From Curtobacterium salicis (lineage in GTDB: Bacteria; Actinomycetota; Actinomycetes; Actinomycetales; Microbacteriaceae), in contig NZ_JAAOYO010000001.1 in the NCBI RefSeq assembly GCF_011759505.1, positions 496,001-560,000 on the forward strand: a stretch of DNA of 64,000 nt, given 5' to 3'. This document shows positions 51,232 to 59,990 of this stretch, piece after piece (position 1 is the stretch's first letter; every line of letters begins with the position of its first letter). The notes beneath the pieces are model-generated. The model worked only from the letters and a program-made list of their open reading frames with translations. It had not been told where the DNA came from and ran no database searches. A program made the position numbers and the translations under genes.

Positions 51232-52572
51232 GTGCCGACACCCCGACGCACGTCCGCCCGCCGACGACGGTCCAGAGCACTGCGGGGCATCGTCCTCGGA
51301 ACCACGCTCGCCGTCACGACGGCCTTGCTCACCGGCTGCTCGAACCCGGGCGCGACCGTGCTCGACACCGAGGCACCGGTCACCATCACGATGTGGTCCG
51401 GGCAGAGCGACCAGGCGGAGAAGCTCCTGCAGCGGCTCGTCGCGGAGTTCGAGGAAGCGCACCCGAACGTCACCATCGACATGTCCGCAGGGTCGTCGTC
51501 GACGGAGGAACTCCTCCAGAAGCTCGCCGCGTCCTTCGCGGGCCACGACTCCCCCGACGTCTCCTACACGTTCGGGTCGTGGGCGAGCCAGCTCGAGCGC
51601 TCCGGTCGGACGCTCGACCTCCGGGACGTGGTGTCCGACCCGGACGTGCGGTGGGACGAGTTCTCGTCCGCCGCCCGGGCGACCGCGCAGCCGACCGGCG
51701 GCAAGGTGATCGGGTTCCCCGCCGTCGTCGACAACATCTCGCTGCTCTACAACAGGACGGTGTTCGACCGGGCCGGTGTCCCGTACCCGACCGCGGACTG
51801 GACCTGGGACGACTTCCGCCGCGCGGCGGAGCGGCTGACCGACGCCGACAGCCACACCTACGGGTACGGCTACTCGGTGTCCGGCAGCGAGGAGACGACC
51901 TGGCAGCTCTGGCCGCACCTGTGGCAGAACGGCGGCGCGATCCTGAGCGAGGACGGCGAGCGCTCGGCCTTCGACTCGACGGCCGGTGTCCGGGCGGTCG
52001 CGTTCCTCCGTGGCATGGCCGTCGACGACCGGAGCGTGTACCTCGACCAGACCGACACGAAGGCGGCGCAGCTCTTCGCGAGCGACCGCATCGGGATGAT
52101 CACCTCCGGACCGTGGCAGCTCTCGGCCCTGAAGACGGCGAAGACCTCGTACGGCGTCGTGAGGCTGCCGGGTACCGACGGCGACCACCAGACGGTGTCC
52201 GGTCCGGACCTCTGGACCGTGTTCGACAACGACGACGTGAACCGTGCGCACTGGGCGACCGAGTTCACGCGCTGGTTGACCGCGGCGGAGCAGGACGAGC
52301 GGTTCAACGTCGCCGTCGGCAACCTGCCGCTGCGCTCGAGCGAGACGAGCAGCCCGGCGTTCCGGAAGCAGGTCGCCGCGCTGCCGGGGCTCGACGTCAT
52401 GCAGGCGAACTCCGCGAACGCCGAACAGGCCCGACCGACGGTGCCCGGCTACAACGGCCTGTCCGAAGCGGTCGGCAACGGCGTCGCGCGGGTGCTCCAG
52501 GGCGAGGGCACACCCACCGAGGCGCTGCGGCAGGCGACGGTCGCCGCCGACAAGGCACTGCGACAGGGCTAG
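51232..52572 (+). CDS. Sugar ABC transporter substrate-binding lipoprotein (CUT1)
   Basis: This 446-residue lipoprotein has a signal peptide ending in the lipobox LLTGC (Cys about residue 36) and a type 1 solute-binding fold: ITMWSGQSDQAEKL, GFPAVVDNISLLYNRTVFDRAG and a GPWQLSALK strand. It should deliver an oligosaccharide to the two permeases encoded next. GTG 51232 with aaggag 6 nt upstream sets the start; a longer reading through the regulator region is spurious. The alpha-galactosidase nearby suggests alpha-galactosides as ligand. Confidence 0.9.
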   Translation: MPTPRRTSARRRRSRALRGIVLGTTLAVTTALLTGCSNPGATVLDTEAPVTITMWSGQSDQAEKLLQRLVAEFEEAHPNVTIDMSAGSSSTEELLQKLAASFAGHDSPDVSYTFGSWASQLERSGRTLDLRDVVSDPDVRWDEFSSAARATAQPTGGKVIGFPAVVDNISLLYNRTVFDRAGVPYPTADWTWDDFRRAAERLTDADSHTYGYGYSVSGSEETTWQLWPHLWQNGGAILSEDGERSAFDSTAGVRAVAFLRGMAVDDRSVYLDQTDTKAAQLFASDRIGMITSGPWQLSALKTAKTSYGVVRLPGTDGDHQTVSGPDLWTVFDNDDVNRAHWATEFTRWLTAAEQDERFNVAVGNLPLRSSETSSPAFRKQVAALPGLDVMQANSANAEQARPTVPGYNGLSEAVGNGVARVLQGEGTPTEALRQATVAADKALRQG

Positions 52573-52582
52573 GAGCCACGAC

Positions 52583-53533
52583 ATGACCACCTCCACGATC
52601 CAGCCCCCGCCGCAGCGTGAGCAGACGCCCGCGAAGACCGCAGCCCGTCGACGGTCCGCCCGGTCCCGCCGCGAGGCAGCCGCCGGGTGGGGGTTCGTCG
52701 CCCCCGCGCTCGCCATCGTCCTCGGCCTGACGATCTTCCCCGGTGTCTGGGCGCTCGTCCTCTCCTTCCAGAGCTGGGACGGGTTCAGCCCGGCCACGCC
52801 GGTCGGTACGCAGAACTACCAGGACCTGGTCACCGACGCCTCGCTCGGGGCGGCCGTGCTGCACACCGGGCTCTACACGGTCCTCTTCGTGCCGGCGTCG
52901 CTCCTGCTCGGGCTGTTCCTCGCGGTGGCACTGAACCGCAAGATCCGGTTCATCGGGCTGTACCGCACGGCGGTCTTCGTGCCGTTCGTCGCGTCCGCGG
53001 CCGCCACCGGGATCCTCACGACGTACCTGTTCAGCCCGCAGTTCGGCATCGTCAACAACGTCCTGCGCGTCCTGCACCTGCCGCAGCAGGGCTGGCTCGA
53101 GGACCGCAGCGAGGCGATGATCGTCATCATCGTGATGTCGCTCTGGGGGCAGGCGGCGTTCACGACGGTGATCTACCTCGCCGCGCTGCAGGACGTCCCC
53201 GACGAGGTCATCGAGGCCGCGCGGATCGACGGTGCGAACTCGTGGCAGACCTTCTGGCGGGTCGTCTGGCCGCAGTTGGCGCCGGTCACCTCGTTCGTCG
53301 CGATCTACCAGACCCTGCAGGCGGTGCAGCTCTTCGACCTGGTCTACGCGACCACCCGCGGCGGGCCGCTCGACGCGACGCAGACGATCGTCTACCACCT
53401 CTGGAAGGTCGCCTTCCAGAACCTCCAGTTCGGGTACGGCTCCGCCATCGCCTACGGCCTGTTCTTCCTCACCCTCGTCACCACGGTCATCGTCACGGTC
53501 GCGCAGCGACGTGCCGGAAGGAGCACGCCATGA
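52583..53533 (+). CDS. Sugar ABC transporter permease 1 (CUT1, MalF-like)
   Basis: This 316-residue permease has a 35-residue basic N terminus, six membrane helices and the EAA loop VIEAARIDGANSWQTFWRV (about residues 211-229), which docks the ATPase. PALAIVLGLTIFPGVWALVLSF starts the first helix. It begins 10 nt after the binding protein and overlaps the second permease by 4 nt (ATGA). Confidence 0.93.
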   Translation: MTTSTIQPPPQREQTPAKTAARRRSARSRREAAAGWGFVAPALAIVLGLTIFPGVWALVLSFQSWDGFSPATPVGTQNYQDLVTDASLGAAVLHTGLYTVLFVPASLLLGLFLAVALNRKIRFIGLYRTAVFVPFVASAAATGILTTYLFSPQFGIVNNVLRVLHLPQQGWLEDRSEAMIVIIVMSLWGQAAFTTVIYLAALQDVPDEVIEAARIDGANSWQTFWRVVWPQLAPVTSFVAIYQTLQAVQLFDLVYATTRGGPLDATQTIVYHLWKVAFQNLQFGYGSAIAYGLFFLTLVTTVIVTVAQRRAGRSTP

Positions 53534-54423
53534 TGTCCACCGAGACCCGCGTCCCCGTCCTCGGTGCCGGGTCCGACGGCGCCGGCGCGACCGCCACCCG
53601 GCGTCGGCGACGACTGCCGTTCAGCCCCTGGCACCTCCTGCTGCTGCCCGTCTCGCTGCTCTTCCTGGTGCCGTTCATCGAGATGTTCACCACCTCGCTC
53701 GAGCCCGCCTCGGAGATCAACCGGTTCCCGCCGGCGTTCATCCCGACGCACTTCACCCTGACCGGCTACGAGCGGCTCTTCGCGGAGAGCGACGTCCTGC
53801 ACTGGCTGCTCAACACCGTCATCGTCTCGGCGTCGGCGATCGTCTCGCACCTCGTGCTGTGCTCCCTCGCCGGGTACGGCTTCGCGCGGCTGCGGTTCCC
53901 AGGGCGCACCTTCGGCTTCCTCGCGATCCTCGCGACGATCATGATCCCGTCGCAGCTGCTCATGATCCCGACCTACGTCATGTTCGCGCGGCTGCACCTC
54001 GTCGACCACCTCGGTGCCGCGATCGTGCCGTGGCTCGCGTCGGCGTTCGGCATCTTCCTGATGCGGCAGTTCTTCCTCTCGCTCCCCGCCGAGCTCGAGG
54101 AGGCGGGCATGATCGACGGCTGCAGCCGCCTGCAGGTGTTCTTCCGGATCGTGCTCCCGCTCGCCCGTCCGGCCCTGGCCACCCTGGCGGTGTTCACGCT
54201 GCTCGGGTCCTGGAACGACCTGGTCTGGCCCCTGATCGCGATCAACAACGAGGACGCCTTCACGCTGCAGCTCGGGCTGACGAACTTCCAGGGGGTGCGC
54301 CGGACCGACTGGTCACTCCTCATGGCGGGCAACGTCGTCGCGACCCTGCCGCTGATCCTGCTCTTCCTCGTCGCGCAGAAGCAGTTCGTCGCCACCATGG
54401 CGTCGGCCGGACTCAAGGGGTGA
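53530..54423 (+). CDS. Sugar ABC transporter permease 2 (CUT1, MalG-like)
   Basis: This 297-residue permease has six membrane helices and the EAA motif LEEAGMIDGCSRLQVFFRIV (about residues 193-212). ATG 53530 overlaps the stop of permease 1 (ATGA); the longer frame upstream is spurious. No ABC ATPase gene follows, so the transporter must use a shared MsmK-type ATPase encoded elsewhere. A long hairpin closes the operon. Confidence 0.93.
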   Translation: MMSTETRVPVLGAGSDGAGATATRRRRRLPFSPWHLLLLPVSLLFLVPFIEMFTTSLEPASEINRFPPAFIPTHFTLTGYERLFAESDVLHWLLNTVIVSASAIVSHLVLCSLAGYGFARLRFPGRTFGFLAILATIMIPSQLLMIPTYVMFARLHLVDHLGAAIVPWLASAFGIFLMRQFFLSLPAELEEAGMIDGCSRLQVFFRIVLPLARPALATLAVFTLLGSWNDLVWPLIAINNEDAFTLQLGLTNFQGVRRTDWSLLMAGNVVATLPLILLFLVAQKQFVATMASAGLKG

Positions 54424-54470
54424 GCGACCGGCAGGACCCTGGACGACCTCGTCGACCGCGGCGCGAACGC

Positions 54471-54526
54471 ACCTGACGGACGGGAGGCCCGTGGCGGCGT
54501 CGCCACGGGCCTCCCGTCCGTCAGGT
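54471..54526. terminator. Perfect 26-bp stem, bidirectional terminator
   Basis: Arms 54471-54496 and 54501-54526 are exact reverse complements around a GCGT loop, between converging genes. Each arm holds CGGGAGGCCCG or its complement (54481-54491, 54506-54516). The outer parts (CTGACGGACGGGAGGCCCG) are the same as in the 6449-6500 hairpin. Confidence 0.88.
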
Positions 54527-54548
54527 CCCCGGTCACGAGGCAGCCGGT

Positions 54549-55250
54549 TCAGGCGATCTGCGCCGAGAAGTCCACCGGGTCGCCGGCCAGGGAGGCCTTC
54601 ACCACGCGGCTCCAGTCGTCGACCAGCACCTCGGTGGCGTCGCGCTCGACGCCGTCGAGCGCGGCGCGCACCACCTCGGCTGGGTCGGTCATCGGCCCGT
54701 CGTAGCCCGCCATCATGTCGGTGTCGGCGGCACCGAGGTGCAGGCCCTGGACGGTCACGCCCCGACCGGAGAGCTCGAGACGGACGGCGTTCGTCATGTT
54801 CCACTCGGCGGCCTTGGCGATGGCGTACCCACCGGCGCCGGGCGCGGCGAACCAGGAGAGGGCGGAGAGGACGTTGACGATCGCACCGCCGCCGTTGCCC
54901 TCGATCACGGGTGCGAACGCCCGGACCATCTCGAGGGTCCCCCACAGGTGGGTGTCCACCGCACGTCGGGCGTCCGCCAGGTCGTCGGTGAGCAGCGAGC
55001 CCGACGACGAGATGCCGGCGTTGTCGACCAGCAGCGTGACGTCGCCCGCAGCGGCGGCTGCCGCCGCGACGGAGGCCGGGTCGGTGATGTCGAGGGCGAG
55101 CACCTCGACCCCGGGGACGTCGACGAGTTCGGGGCGCCGGGCGGTGGCGTAGACCTTCGACGCACCGCGCTGCAGGAGCTGTTCGACGAAGTGCCGTCCG
55201 AGGCCGCGGTTCGAGCCGGTGACGAGGGCGACGGATCCGGTGATGTCCAT
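54549..55250 (-). CDS. Short-chain dehydrogenase/reductase (SDR)
   Basis: This 233-residue classical SDR has TGSNRGLGR (about residues 11-19), DNAGIS (about 76-81), a Ser in NVLSALSW and the catalytic YAIAK (about 139-143). It should use NADP(H), judging by the Arg after the glycine motif. It is divergent from a MerR regulator, with 99 nt between the starts, and is probably that regulator's target. Substrate unknown. Confidence 0.87.
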   Translation of the reverse strand: MDITGSVALVTGSNRGLGRHFVEQLLQRGASKVYATARRPELVDVPGVEVLALDITDPASVAAAAAAAGDVTLLVDNAGISSSGSLLTDDLADARRAVDTHLWGTLEMVRAFAPVIEGNGGGAIVNVLSALSWFAAPGAGGYAIAKAAEWNMTNAVRLELSGRGVTVQGLHLGAADTDMMAGYDGPMTDPAEVVRAALDGVERDATEVLVDDWSRVVKASLAGDPVDFSAQIA

Positions 55251-55308
55251 GGTGGTGGTGTCCTTCCGCCGAACGGGTCCGTCCCGCTGCGGCTCGGTTA
55301 CGCTAAGA

Positions 55309-55326
55309 CCTCACATCAGTGTCAGG
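55309..55326. promoter_or_regulatory. Candidate MerR operator
   Basis: The imperfect palindrome CCTCACA-tcag-TGTCAGG lies 24 nt before the MerR start. A TACGCT (55299-55304) stands just beside it and could be a -10. MerR proteins bind such dyads within promoters of divergent targets. Confidence 0.4.
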
Positions 55327-55349
55327 GGCAAGCCCGGAACGGAGACGAC

Positions 55350-55754
55350 ATGCGCATCGGGGACCTCGCTGCCCGGACCGGGGTGAGCGTCCGCTCGCTC
55401 CGGTACTACGAGGAGCAGGGGATGCTCGCGTCGACCCGGACCGGCAGCGGCCAACGGACCTACGGCGTGGACGCCGTCGACCGGGTCCGCCTGGTCCAGC
55501 AGCTCTTCGCCGCCGGTCTGCCGAGCCGCACCATCGTGCAGCTCCTGCCCTGCGTCGACGCCGGCGTGGCCACACCGGAGTCCTTCGCCCTGCTCGTGCA
55601 GGAGCGCGACCGGATCACCGCGCAGTTGGCCGAGCTGACGGCTGCACGGGACCGGCTGGACGAGGTCATCCACATCTCCGAACACCCGACCCCGGAGCAC
55701 TGCCCGACGCTCCGGACCGGCCGGCCGTCGCCCGACGCGGTCGTCGCGGCCTGA
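55350..55754 (+). CDS. MerR family transcriptional regulator
   Basis: This 134-residue regulator has the MerR winged helix at its N terminus (MRIGDLAARTGVSVRSLRYY and EEQGML, residues 1-26). A dimerisation helix follows (about 80-108, RDRITAQLAELTAARDRLDEVI). The C-terminal effector part is short, with a single CPTLR Cys, so no metal site is obvious. Probably controls the divergent SDR gene. Confidence 0.9.
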   Translation: MRIGDLAARTGVSVRSLRYYEEQGMLASTRTGSGQRTYGVDAVDRVRLVQQLFAAGLPSRTIVQLLPCVDAGVATPESFALLVQERDRITAQLAELTAARDRLDEVIHISEHPTPEHCPTLRTGRPSPDAVVAA

Positions 55755-55843
55755 GGCCCTCTCAGGAGTCTCGGCGGTGACCGACCCCGGCGTCCGGCAT
55801 GATGACCGGACCGGGGACCACTCCGGCTGACCCTGGGGGATGC

Positions 55844-57187
55844 ATGTCGGACGACGGACGAGCGCACGCAGACGCGTCATCGACTCGCGGGGTGGGCGCT
55901 CCCCTGGCGCGGCACGGTCGTCTCCCCCGTCGTGGCCCGTTCGGCACCCTGCTCCGCGCGGTCGCGGTCGTCGCAGCGGTCGCGGTGGTCGGGACCGGTT
56001 CGATCGGAGCCGTCGCCACGTGGCAGGTCCTGCAGAGCGCGCAGCCGTCCGTCTCGCTCGCGATGCCCGGCGTCACCGCGCAGAAGGCACCCGCGCTGAC
56101 GGCCCAGTCGGGCGAGGTCAACATGCTCCTCGTCGCGACCGACACCCGGGACGGGCAGGGGGCCGGGTTCGACGACGCGGCCAACCGTGCGGCGAGCAGC
56201 GGCGTCGGGCACAACGACACGAACATCCTCGTGCACATCTCGGCCGACCACTCGAACATGTCGGTGATCAGCTTCCCGCGCGACCTGGTCATCCCGATCC
56301 CGGCGTGCACGAACGACGAGGGCACGGTCACACCGGCGTCGTCCGCGGCGATGCTCAACACCGCACTCGCACGCGGTGGCGAGCAGCACGGTCTGGCCTG
56401 CGTCGCGAGCACCATCGGGCAGCTCACCGGCCTGCAGATCGCCTACGCCGGCACCATCAGCTTCGACGGCGTCGTGCGGATGGCCGATGCCGTGGGTGGC
56501 GTCACGGTCTGCCTCGCCACGCCGATCAAGGACGACGACGTCACGCCGCCGCTCGACCTGCAGCCCGGCAACCGGGAACTCAAGGGTGCCGAAGCCGCTG
56601 CGTTCCTCCGGTCGCGACACGGCGTCGGTGACACGAGCGACCTCGGCCGCATCAGCAACCAGCAGACGTTCATGTCGGCGCTCGCCCGTCAGACGGTCTC
56701 CGCCGGCACACTCACGAACCCGGCGAAGGTCCTGCGGCTCGCGGACATGGCCTTCCAGAACATGGTCCTGTCGGACTCGCTCAGCGATCCGGCGACCCTG
56801 GCGCGCCTCGCCCTCGCGGTGAACACCGTCGGACTCGCCAACATGGTGTTCCTGCAGTTCCCGGTCGTCGACGACCCGGACCAGCCCGGCCGGGTCCTGG
56901 TGTCCGAGGGACCGGCGGCGACCCTGACCGCTGCGCTGCGAGCCGACGAGCCGGTGCAGCTCGCGCCGGACAGCCTCGGTCGCTCGGCGGTTCGTGATCC
57001 GGACGCGCCCACCGCATCACCGTCGGCTCCCGCCAGTGTGACAGGGACCACCACCCCGCCCGCCGCCGGCAGCCCGACGACGGCTCCGGCGACGCCCCGG
57101 GCGAGCGCGTCCGCCGCCGAACTACCGGACTCGGTCTCCGGACAGACCGCCGACACGGTGACCTGCGCGGCGAAGTCGAAGTACTAG
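55844..57187 (+). CDS. LytR-CpsA-Psr (LCP) family wall polymer ligase
   Basis: This 447-residue protein has a basic N terminus, one membrane helix (about residues 36-57) and an extracellular LCP domain (about 85-275). The domain shows SFPRDLVIPIP (Arg for pyrophosphate), FDGVVRMADAVGGV and a RHGVGDTSDLGRISNQQ segment. LCP enzymes attach lipid-linked glycans to peptidoglycan. A Ser/Thr/Pro-rich tail (about 375-430) follows. ATG 55844 has a ggggg track upstream; a reading from 55799 is less well supported. It could anchor the glycan made by the heptose genes in this window, but it is far from them. Confidence 0.88.
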   Translation: MSDDGRAHADASSTRGVGAPLARHGRLPRRGPFGTLLRAVAVVAAVAVVGTGSIGAVATWQVLQSAQPSVSLAMPGVTAQKAPALTAQSGEVNMLLVATDTRDGQGAGFDDAANRAASSGVGHNDTNILVHISADHSNMSVISFPRDLVIPIPACTNDEGTVTPASSAAMLNTALARGGEQHGLACVASTIGQLTGLQIAYAGTISFDGVVRMADAVGGVTVCLATPIKDDDVTPPLDLQPGNRELKGAEAAAFLRSRHGVGDTSDLGRISNQQTFMSALARQTVSAGTLTNPAKVLRLADMAFQNMVLSDSLSDPATLARLALAVNTVGLANMVFLQFPVVDDPDQPGRVLVSEGPAATLTAALRADEPVQLAPDSLGRSAVRDPDAPTASPSAPASVTGTTTPPAAGSPTTAPATPRASASAAELPDSVSGQTADTVTCAAKSKY

Positions 57188-57209
57188 GCCGATCGCAGAA
57201 GCCTGGGCC

Positions 57210-57557
57210 TCAGACCCCGGTCACCAGCCGCACACCGGCGCCGACCTCCCTGAGGAGGTAGGCGGGCAGGTGGCCCGCCGGGGACGGGTCCAGGAACTCA
57301 CGGCCCACCGGGCCGATCTGCGACACGACCGCGACTGAGTCCTTCTCGAGGCCCGACGTCTCGCGAGGGACGAAGACGTTGCCCGGGAACGACTCCAACG
57401 CGGTGTTCGAGGTGAGTGGGACAACCAACACCGTTCGGATGTCGCTGGCGAGGAGCCAGTCCTGCTGCATCACGATCGTGGGTCGGACCTTGGCCGGCTC
57501 GGATCCGCGAGGCGCCCCGAAGTCCACCCAGACCACGTCGCCGTACTCGATCACCAC
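57210..57557 (-). CDS. MazF/PemK-type toxin
   Basis: This 115-residue protein has the MazF fold: GDVVWVDFGAPRGSEPAKVRP (about residues 6-26), where the Arg-Pro joins the active site, then VVPLTSN (about 45-51) and VSQIGPVGR. MazF toxins are sequence-specific mRNA endonucleases. The GTG start overlaps the antitoxin stop by 7 nt, the usual order antitoxin-toxin. All core residues look intact. Confidence 0.88.
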   Translation of the reverse strand: MVIEYGDVVWVDFGAPRGSEPAKVRPTIVMQQDWLLASDIRTVLVVPLTSNTALESFPGNVFVPRETSGLEKDSVAVVSQIGPVGREFLDPSPAGHLPAYLLREVGAGVRLVTGV

Positions 57558-57796
57558 TCGGTCCGTTCGATCATCTGGCGCTCGGACTCGCGGACGAACA
57601 CGTCGTCAGCCGACGGTTGACCCGCGCGCTCGATGACCGCATTCGCGATCCTGGTCAAGTCGGAACTGCCTTCGAGTTCCTGAGCCAGCCTGTCAGCAGC
57701 ACGCCGGTAGAACTCGGACCGGTTCAGACCGTGACGAGCGGCAACGCGTTCGAAACGCTCGAACTCGGCATCAGGGATCGAGATCGCGGTCTTCAT
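57551..57796 (-). CDS. Ribbon-helix-helix antitoxin
   Basis: This 81-residue protein starts with a ribbon-helix-helix (KTAISIPDAEFERFERVAARHG then SEFYRRAADRL, residues 2-38), as in CopG/ParD/MazE-mt antitoxins. The acidic C terminus (about 55-81) would bind the toxin. It should repress its own promoter with the toxin as partner. The mRNA appears leaderless: TATACT is 7 nt before the ATG. Confidence 0.87.
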   Translation of the reverse strand: MKTAISIPDAEFERFERVAARHGLNRSEFYRRAADRLAQELEGSSDLTRIANAVIERAGQPSADDVFVRESERQMIERTEW

Positions 57797-57803
57797 ACGC
57801 GCG

Positions 57804-57809
57804 AGTATA
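57804..57809 (-). promoter_or_regulatory. TATACT -10, leaderless promoter of the toxin-antitoxin operon
   Basis: The minus strand reads TATACT, near the TATAAT consensus and unusually AT-rich here, then 7 nt and the ATG. Upstream ggtgtgaac-type sequence may hold the operator. No ribosome site is present. Confidence 0.55.
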
Positions 57810-57894
57810 ACCGTTCACACCGATGACGTCGATCCCTACCGGTGCCGACGAAGAGTCGGGTACCGACCGCCGCGCCCACTGCCCGGAGCGGCTG

Positions 57895-59088
57895 TCACCC
57901 GCGAGCGGCGAAGTTCCGCCGGCCGACGACCGTCACCGCCAGCGCCAGCGCCCCGAGCACGGCCATGAACACCGCGAGGACCAGCCCACCCGAGACGCCC
58001 AGGAGCAGCGCTCCGACCAGGCCCGCGGCGGAGATCGCCAGGTTGAACGCGACCGGCAGGAACGCGTTCGCCAGGTCCGACTCCGAGCCGCCGGCGATCG
58101 TCAGGGCGCTCTGCAGCTGCGGCGCCGCTCCACCGAAGGTCAACCCCCAGAGCACGGCGGCACCGAGCACGACCGCGGGCGACCCGTGTCCGACGACGAG
58201 CAGGACCGCGGCGCACACGAACCCGCCGAGGCTCGCCCACAGCAGCCCGCGGGGGTGCCGATCGATCAGCGCCGCCGTCAGTGCGACCCCGCCGATCGAG
58301 CAGACGCCGTAGACCAGGAGCACCAGGTCCGCCGAGAGTCCGGTGCCGGTGTCGCGGAGGAACGGCGCGATGTAGGTGTAGATCGTGTTGTGGCCGAGCA
58401 TCCACACGACGATGACGACCAGGACGACGGGGACGCCGGGCAGCAGGAACACCCGCCGCAGGGGCAGCCGTCCACCGGCTGCCTGACCCGCGACGTCGGG
58501 CACGAGCAGCACGACGAGGACCATGAGCACGACGCCGAGCAGCGACATGCCGGCGAACGACCACCGCCAGTCCAGGACGCCGCCGACCCAGGCGCCGAGC
58601 GGCGTGCCGAGCGCGAAGCCGACCGGCGCGCCCGTCGACACGACCGCCAGGGCCAGCCCGCCGCGTGCCGGCGGGCTGATCCGGCGCCCGTACGCGGCCA
58701 GCATCCCCCACAGGACGCCCGTCGCCGCGCCGCCGACGAAGCGGGACACGAGCGACAGGACGACGTCTGACGAGAGCGCGGTGACGGTGTTCGCGAGCAC
58801 GAGGCAGGTGAGCGCGGCGAGGAGCAGCGGCTTGCGGCGCATCCCACGCGTGAGGGTGATCGCCGGCACGGTGACCACGACGGTGCCGAGGGCCCAGACG
58901 CTGATGAACTGGCCGATGACACCCTCGCTGGCGCTCAGGTCGCCGGCCATCAGCGGCAGCAGTCCGGCCGGCATCGTCTCGGCGGACAGCAGCAGGAACC
59001 CGATCGCCGCGAGGGCGACCAGCGCCGCCCAGGGCATACGGGTGGCTGCGTGGCCGGTCGTCGTCGGTGAGGGCGCGGTGGTCGTCAC
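57895..59088 (-). CDS. MFS transporter (DHA1-like efflux)
   Basis: This 397-residue protein has 12 membrane segments and MFS motifs, including an AraJ-like start (LSAETMPAGLLPLMAGDL) and RFVGGAATGVLWGML. It resembles drug/sugar efflux members of DHA1. GTG 59088 overlaps the stop of the regulator gene upstream (GTGA), so the two are one operon. Substrate is unknown; the regulator suggests induction by an efflux substrate. Confidence 0.85.
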   Translation of the reverse strand: MTTTAPSPTTTGHAATRMPWAALVALAAIGFLLLSAETMPAGLLPLMAGDLSASEGVIGQFISVWALGTVVVTVPAITLTRGMRRKPLLLAALTCLVLANTVTALSSDVVLSLVSRFVGGAATGVLWGMLAAYGRRISPPARGGLALAVVSTGAPVGFALGTPLGAWVGGVLDWRWSFAGMSLLGVVLMVLVVLLVPDVAGQAAGGRLPLRRVFLLPGVPVVLVVIVVWMLGHNTIYTYIAPFLRDTGTGLSADLVLLVYGVCSIGGVALTAALIDRHPRGLLWASLGGFVCAAVLLVVGHGSPAVVLGAAVLWGLTFGGAAPQLQSALTIAGGSESDLANAFLPVAFNLAISAAGLVGALLLGVSGGLVLAVFMAVLGALALAVTVVGRRNFAARG

Positions 59089-59990
59089 CGGGTTCCGCCC
59101 CGGGTCACGTCCTCGGCCCGGGAGGCACCACTCGCGTCCGTCGTGCGGGTCGCGGCCCAGCTCGCCAGCAGCTGCAACGACTCCGCGTCCGCACTGCCCG
59201 GTTCCGCCGAGTAGACGATGACGCTGTGCTCGCCGTCGAGCCCAGGCGTCAGGTTCTCGAAGTGCAACCGGACGTCGCCGACCGCGTGGTGGTGGAACGT
59301 CTTGACACCGTGGGTGTGCAGCCGGACCTCGTGCGCCGCCCACTTCTGCCGGAACTCCGGACTGAGCGTCGCGAGTTCGCCGATCAGGTCCCGAAGAGCA
59401 CGGTCGTCCGGGTGTCGACCGGCCGCGGTCCGCAGCATCGCGACGGAGGTGTCCGCCGCGCCGTCCCAGTCCGGGTAGAGCCGACGCGACAGGTCCTGGT
59501 GCAGGAACGCGAAGCGGGCGAAGTTCGGCTGGTCGCCGCCGGCCTCGACGACGTCGCTGTAGAGCGCACGGCCCAGGTCCGTCATGGCCACCACGTCGAG
59601 TCGGGTGTTCTGCACGAAGGCGACGACGTCGTGCATGGCCTCCAGCGCGTACCGGAGTCCCGGCCGGACGGCGCCCGGGACGCTCGGACGACCGCGGCGC
59701 ACCGGGGACGTGTTCGCCGCCCGGGCCAGGTCGAACAGGTGCGAACGCTCGGAGTCGTCGAACCGCAGCGTGTCGGCGATGGCCTCGAGGACGGTGTCGG
59801 TGACGCCGGCCAGGTTGCCCCGCTCGATGCGGGAGTAGTACTCGGCGCTGACCCCGGCGAGGACGGCGACCTCGCCACGTCGGAGGCCGGGCACCCGTCG
59901 ACCGGGTCCACCCGGCAGGCCGACCGACTCGGGTGTGATCCGGGCACGGCGGGACATCAGGAAGTCCCGCACCTCGTTCTCGTTCGGCAT
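59085..59990 (-). CDS. XRE-family regulator with MmyB-like ligand domain
   Basis: This 301-residue regulator has an N-terminal XRE helix-turn-helix (about residues 32-85, with LRRGEVAVLAGVSAEYYSRIERG). The C-terminal MmyB-like ligand-binding domain (about 110-275) has ARFAFLHQDLSRRLYPDWD and a FHHHAVGDVRLHFENL strand. ATG 59990 matches the family start; further upstream reading is spurious. It overlaps the MFS gene and probably controls it. Confidence 0.87.
   Translation of the reverse strand: MPNENEVRDFLMSRRARITPESVGLPGGPGRRVPGLRRGEVAVLAGVSAEYYSRIERGNLAGVTDTVLEAIADTLRFDDSERSHLFDLARAANTSPVRRGRPSVPGAVRPGLRYALEAMHDVVAFVQNTRLDVVAMTDLGRALYSDVVEAGGDQPNFARFAFLHQDLSRRLYPDWDGAADTSVAMLRTAAGRHPDDRALRDLIGELATLSPEFRQKWAAHEVRLHTHGVKTFHHHAVGDVRLHFENLTPGLDGEHSVIVYSAEPGSADAESLQLLASWAATRTTDASGASRAEDVTRGGTR

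Noticed and set aside
55799-57187. LCP gene starting at 55799
   Set aside because: The extra 15 residues are Pro/Gly-rich and lack a ribosome site; ATG 55844 follows a G-rich site.
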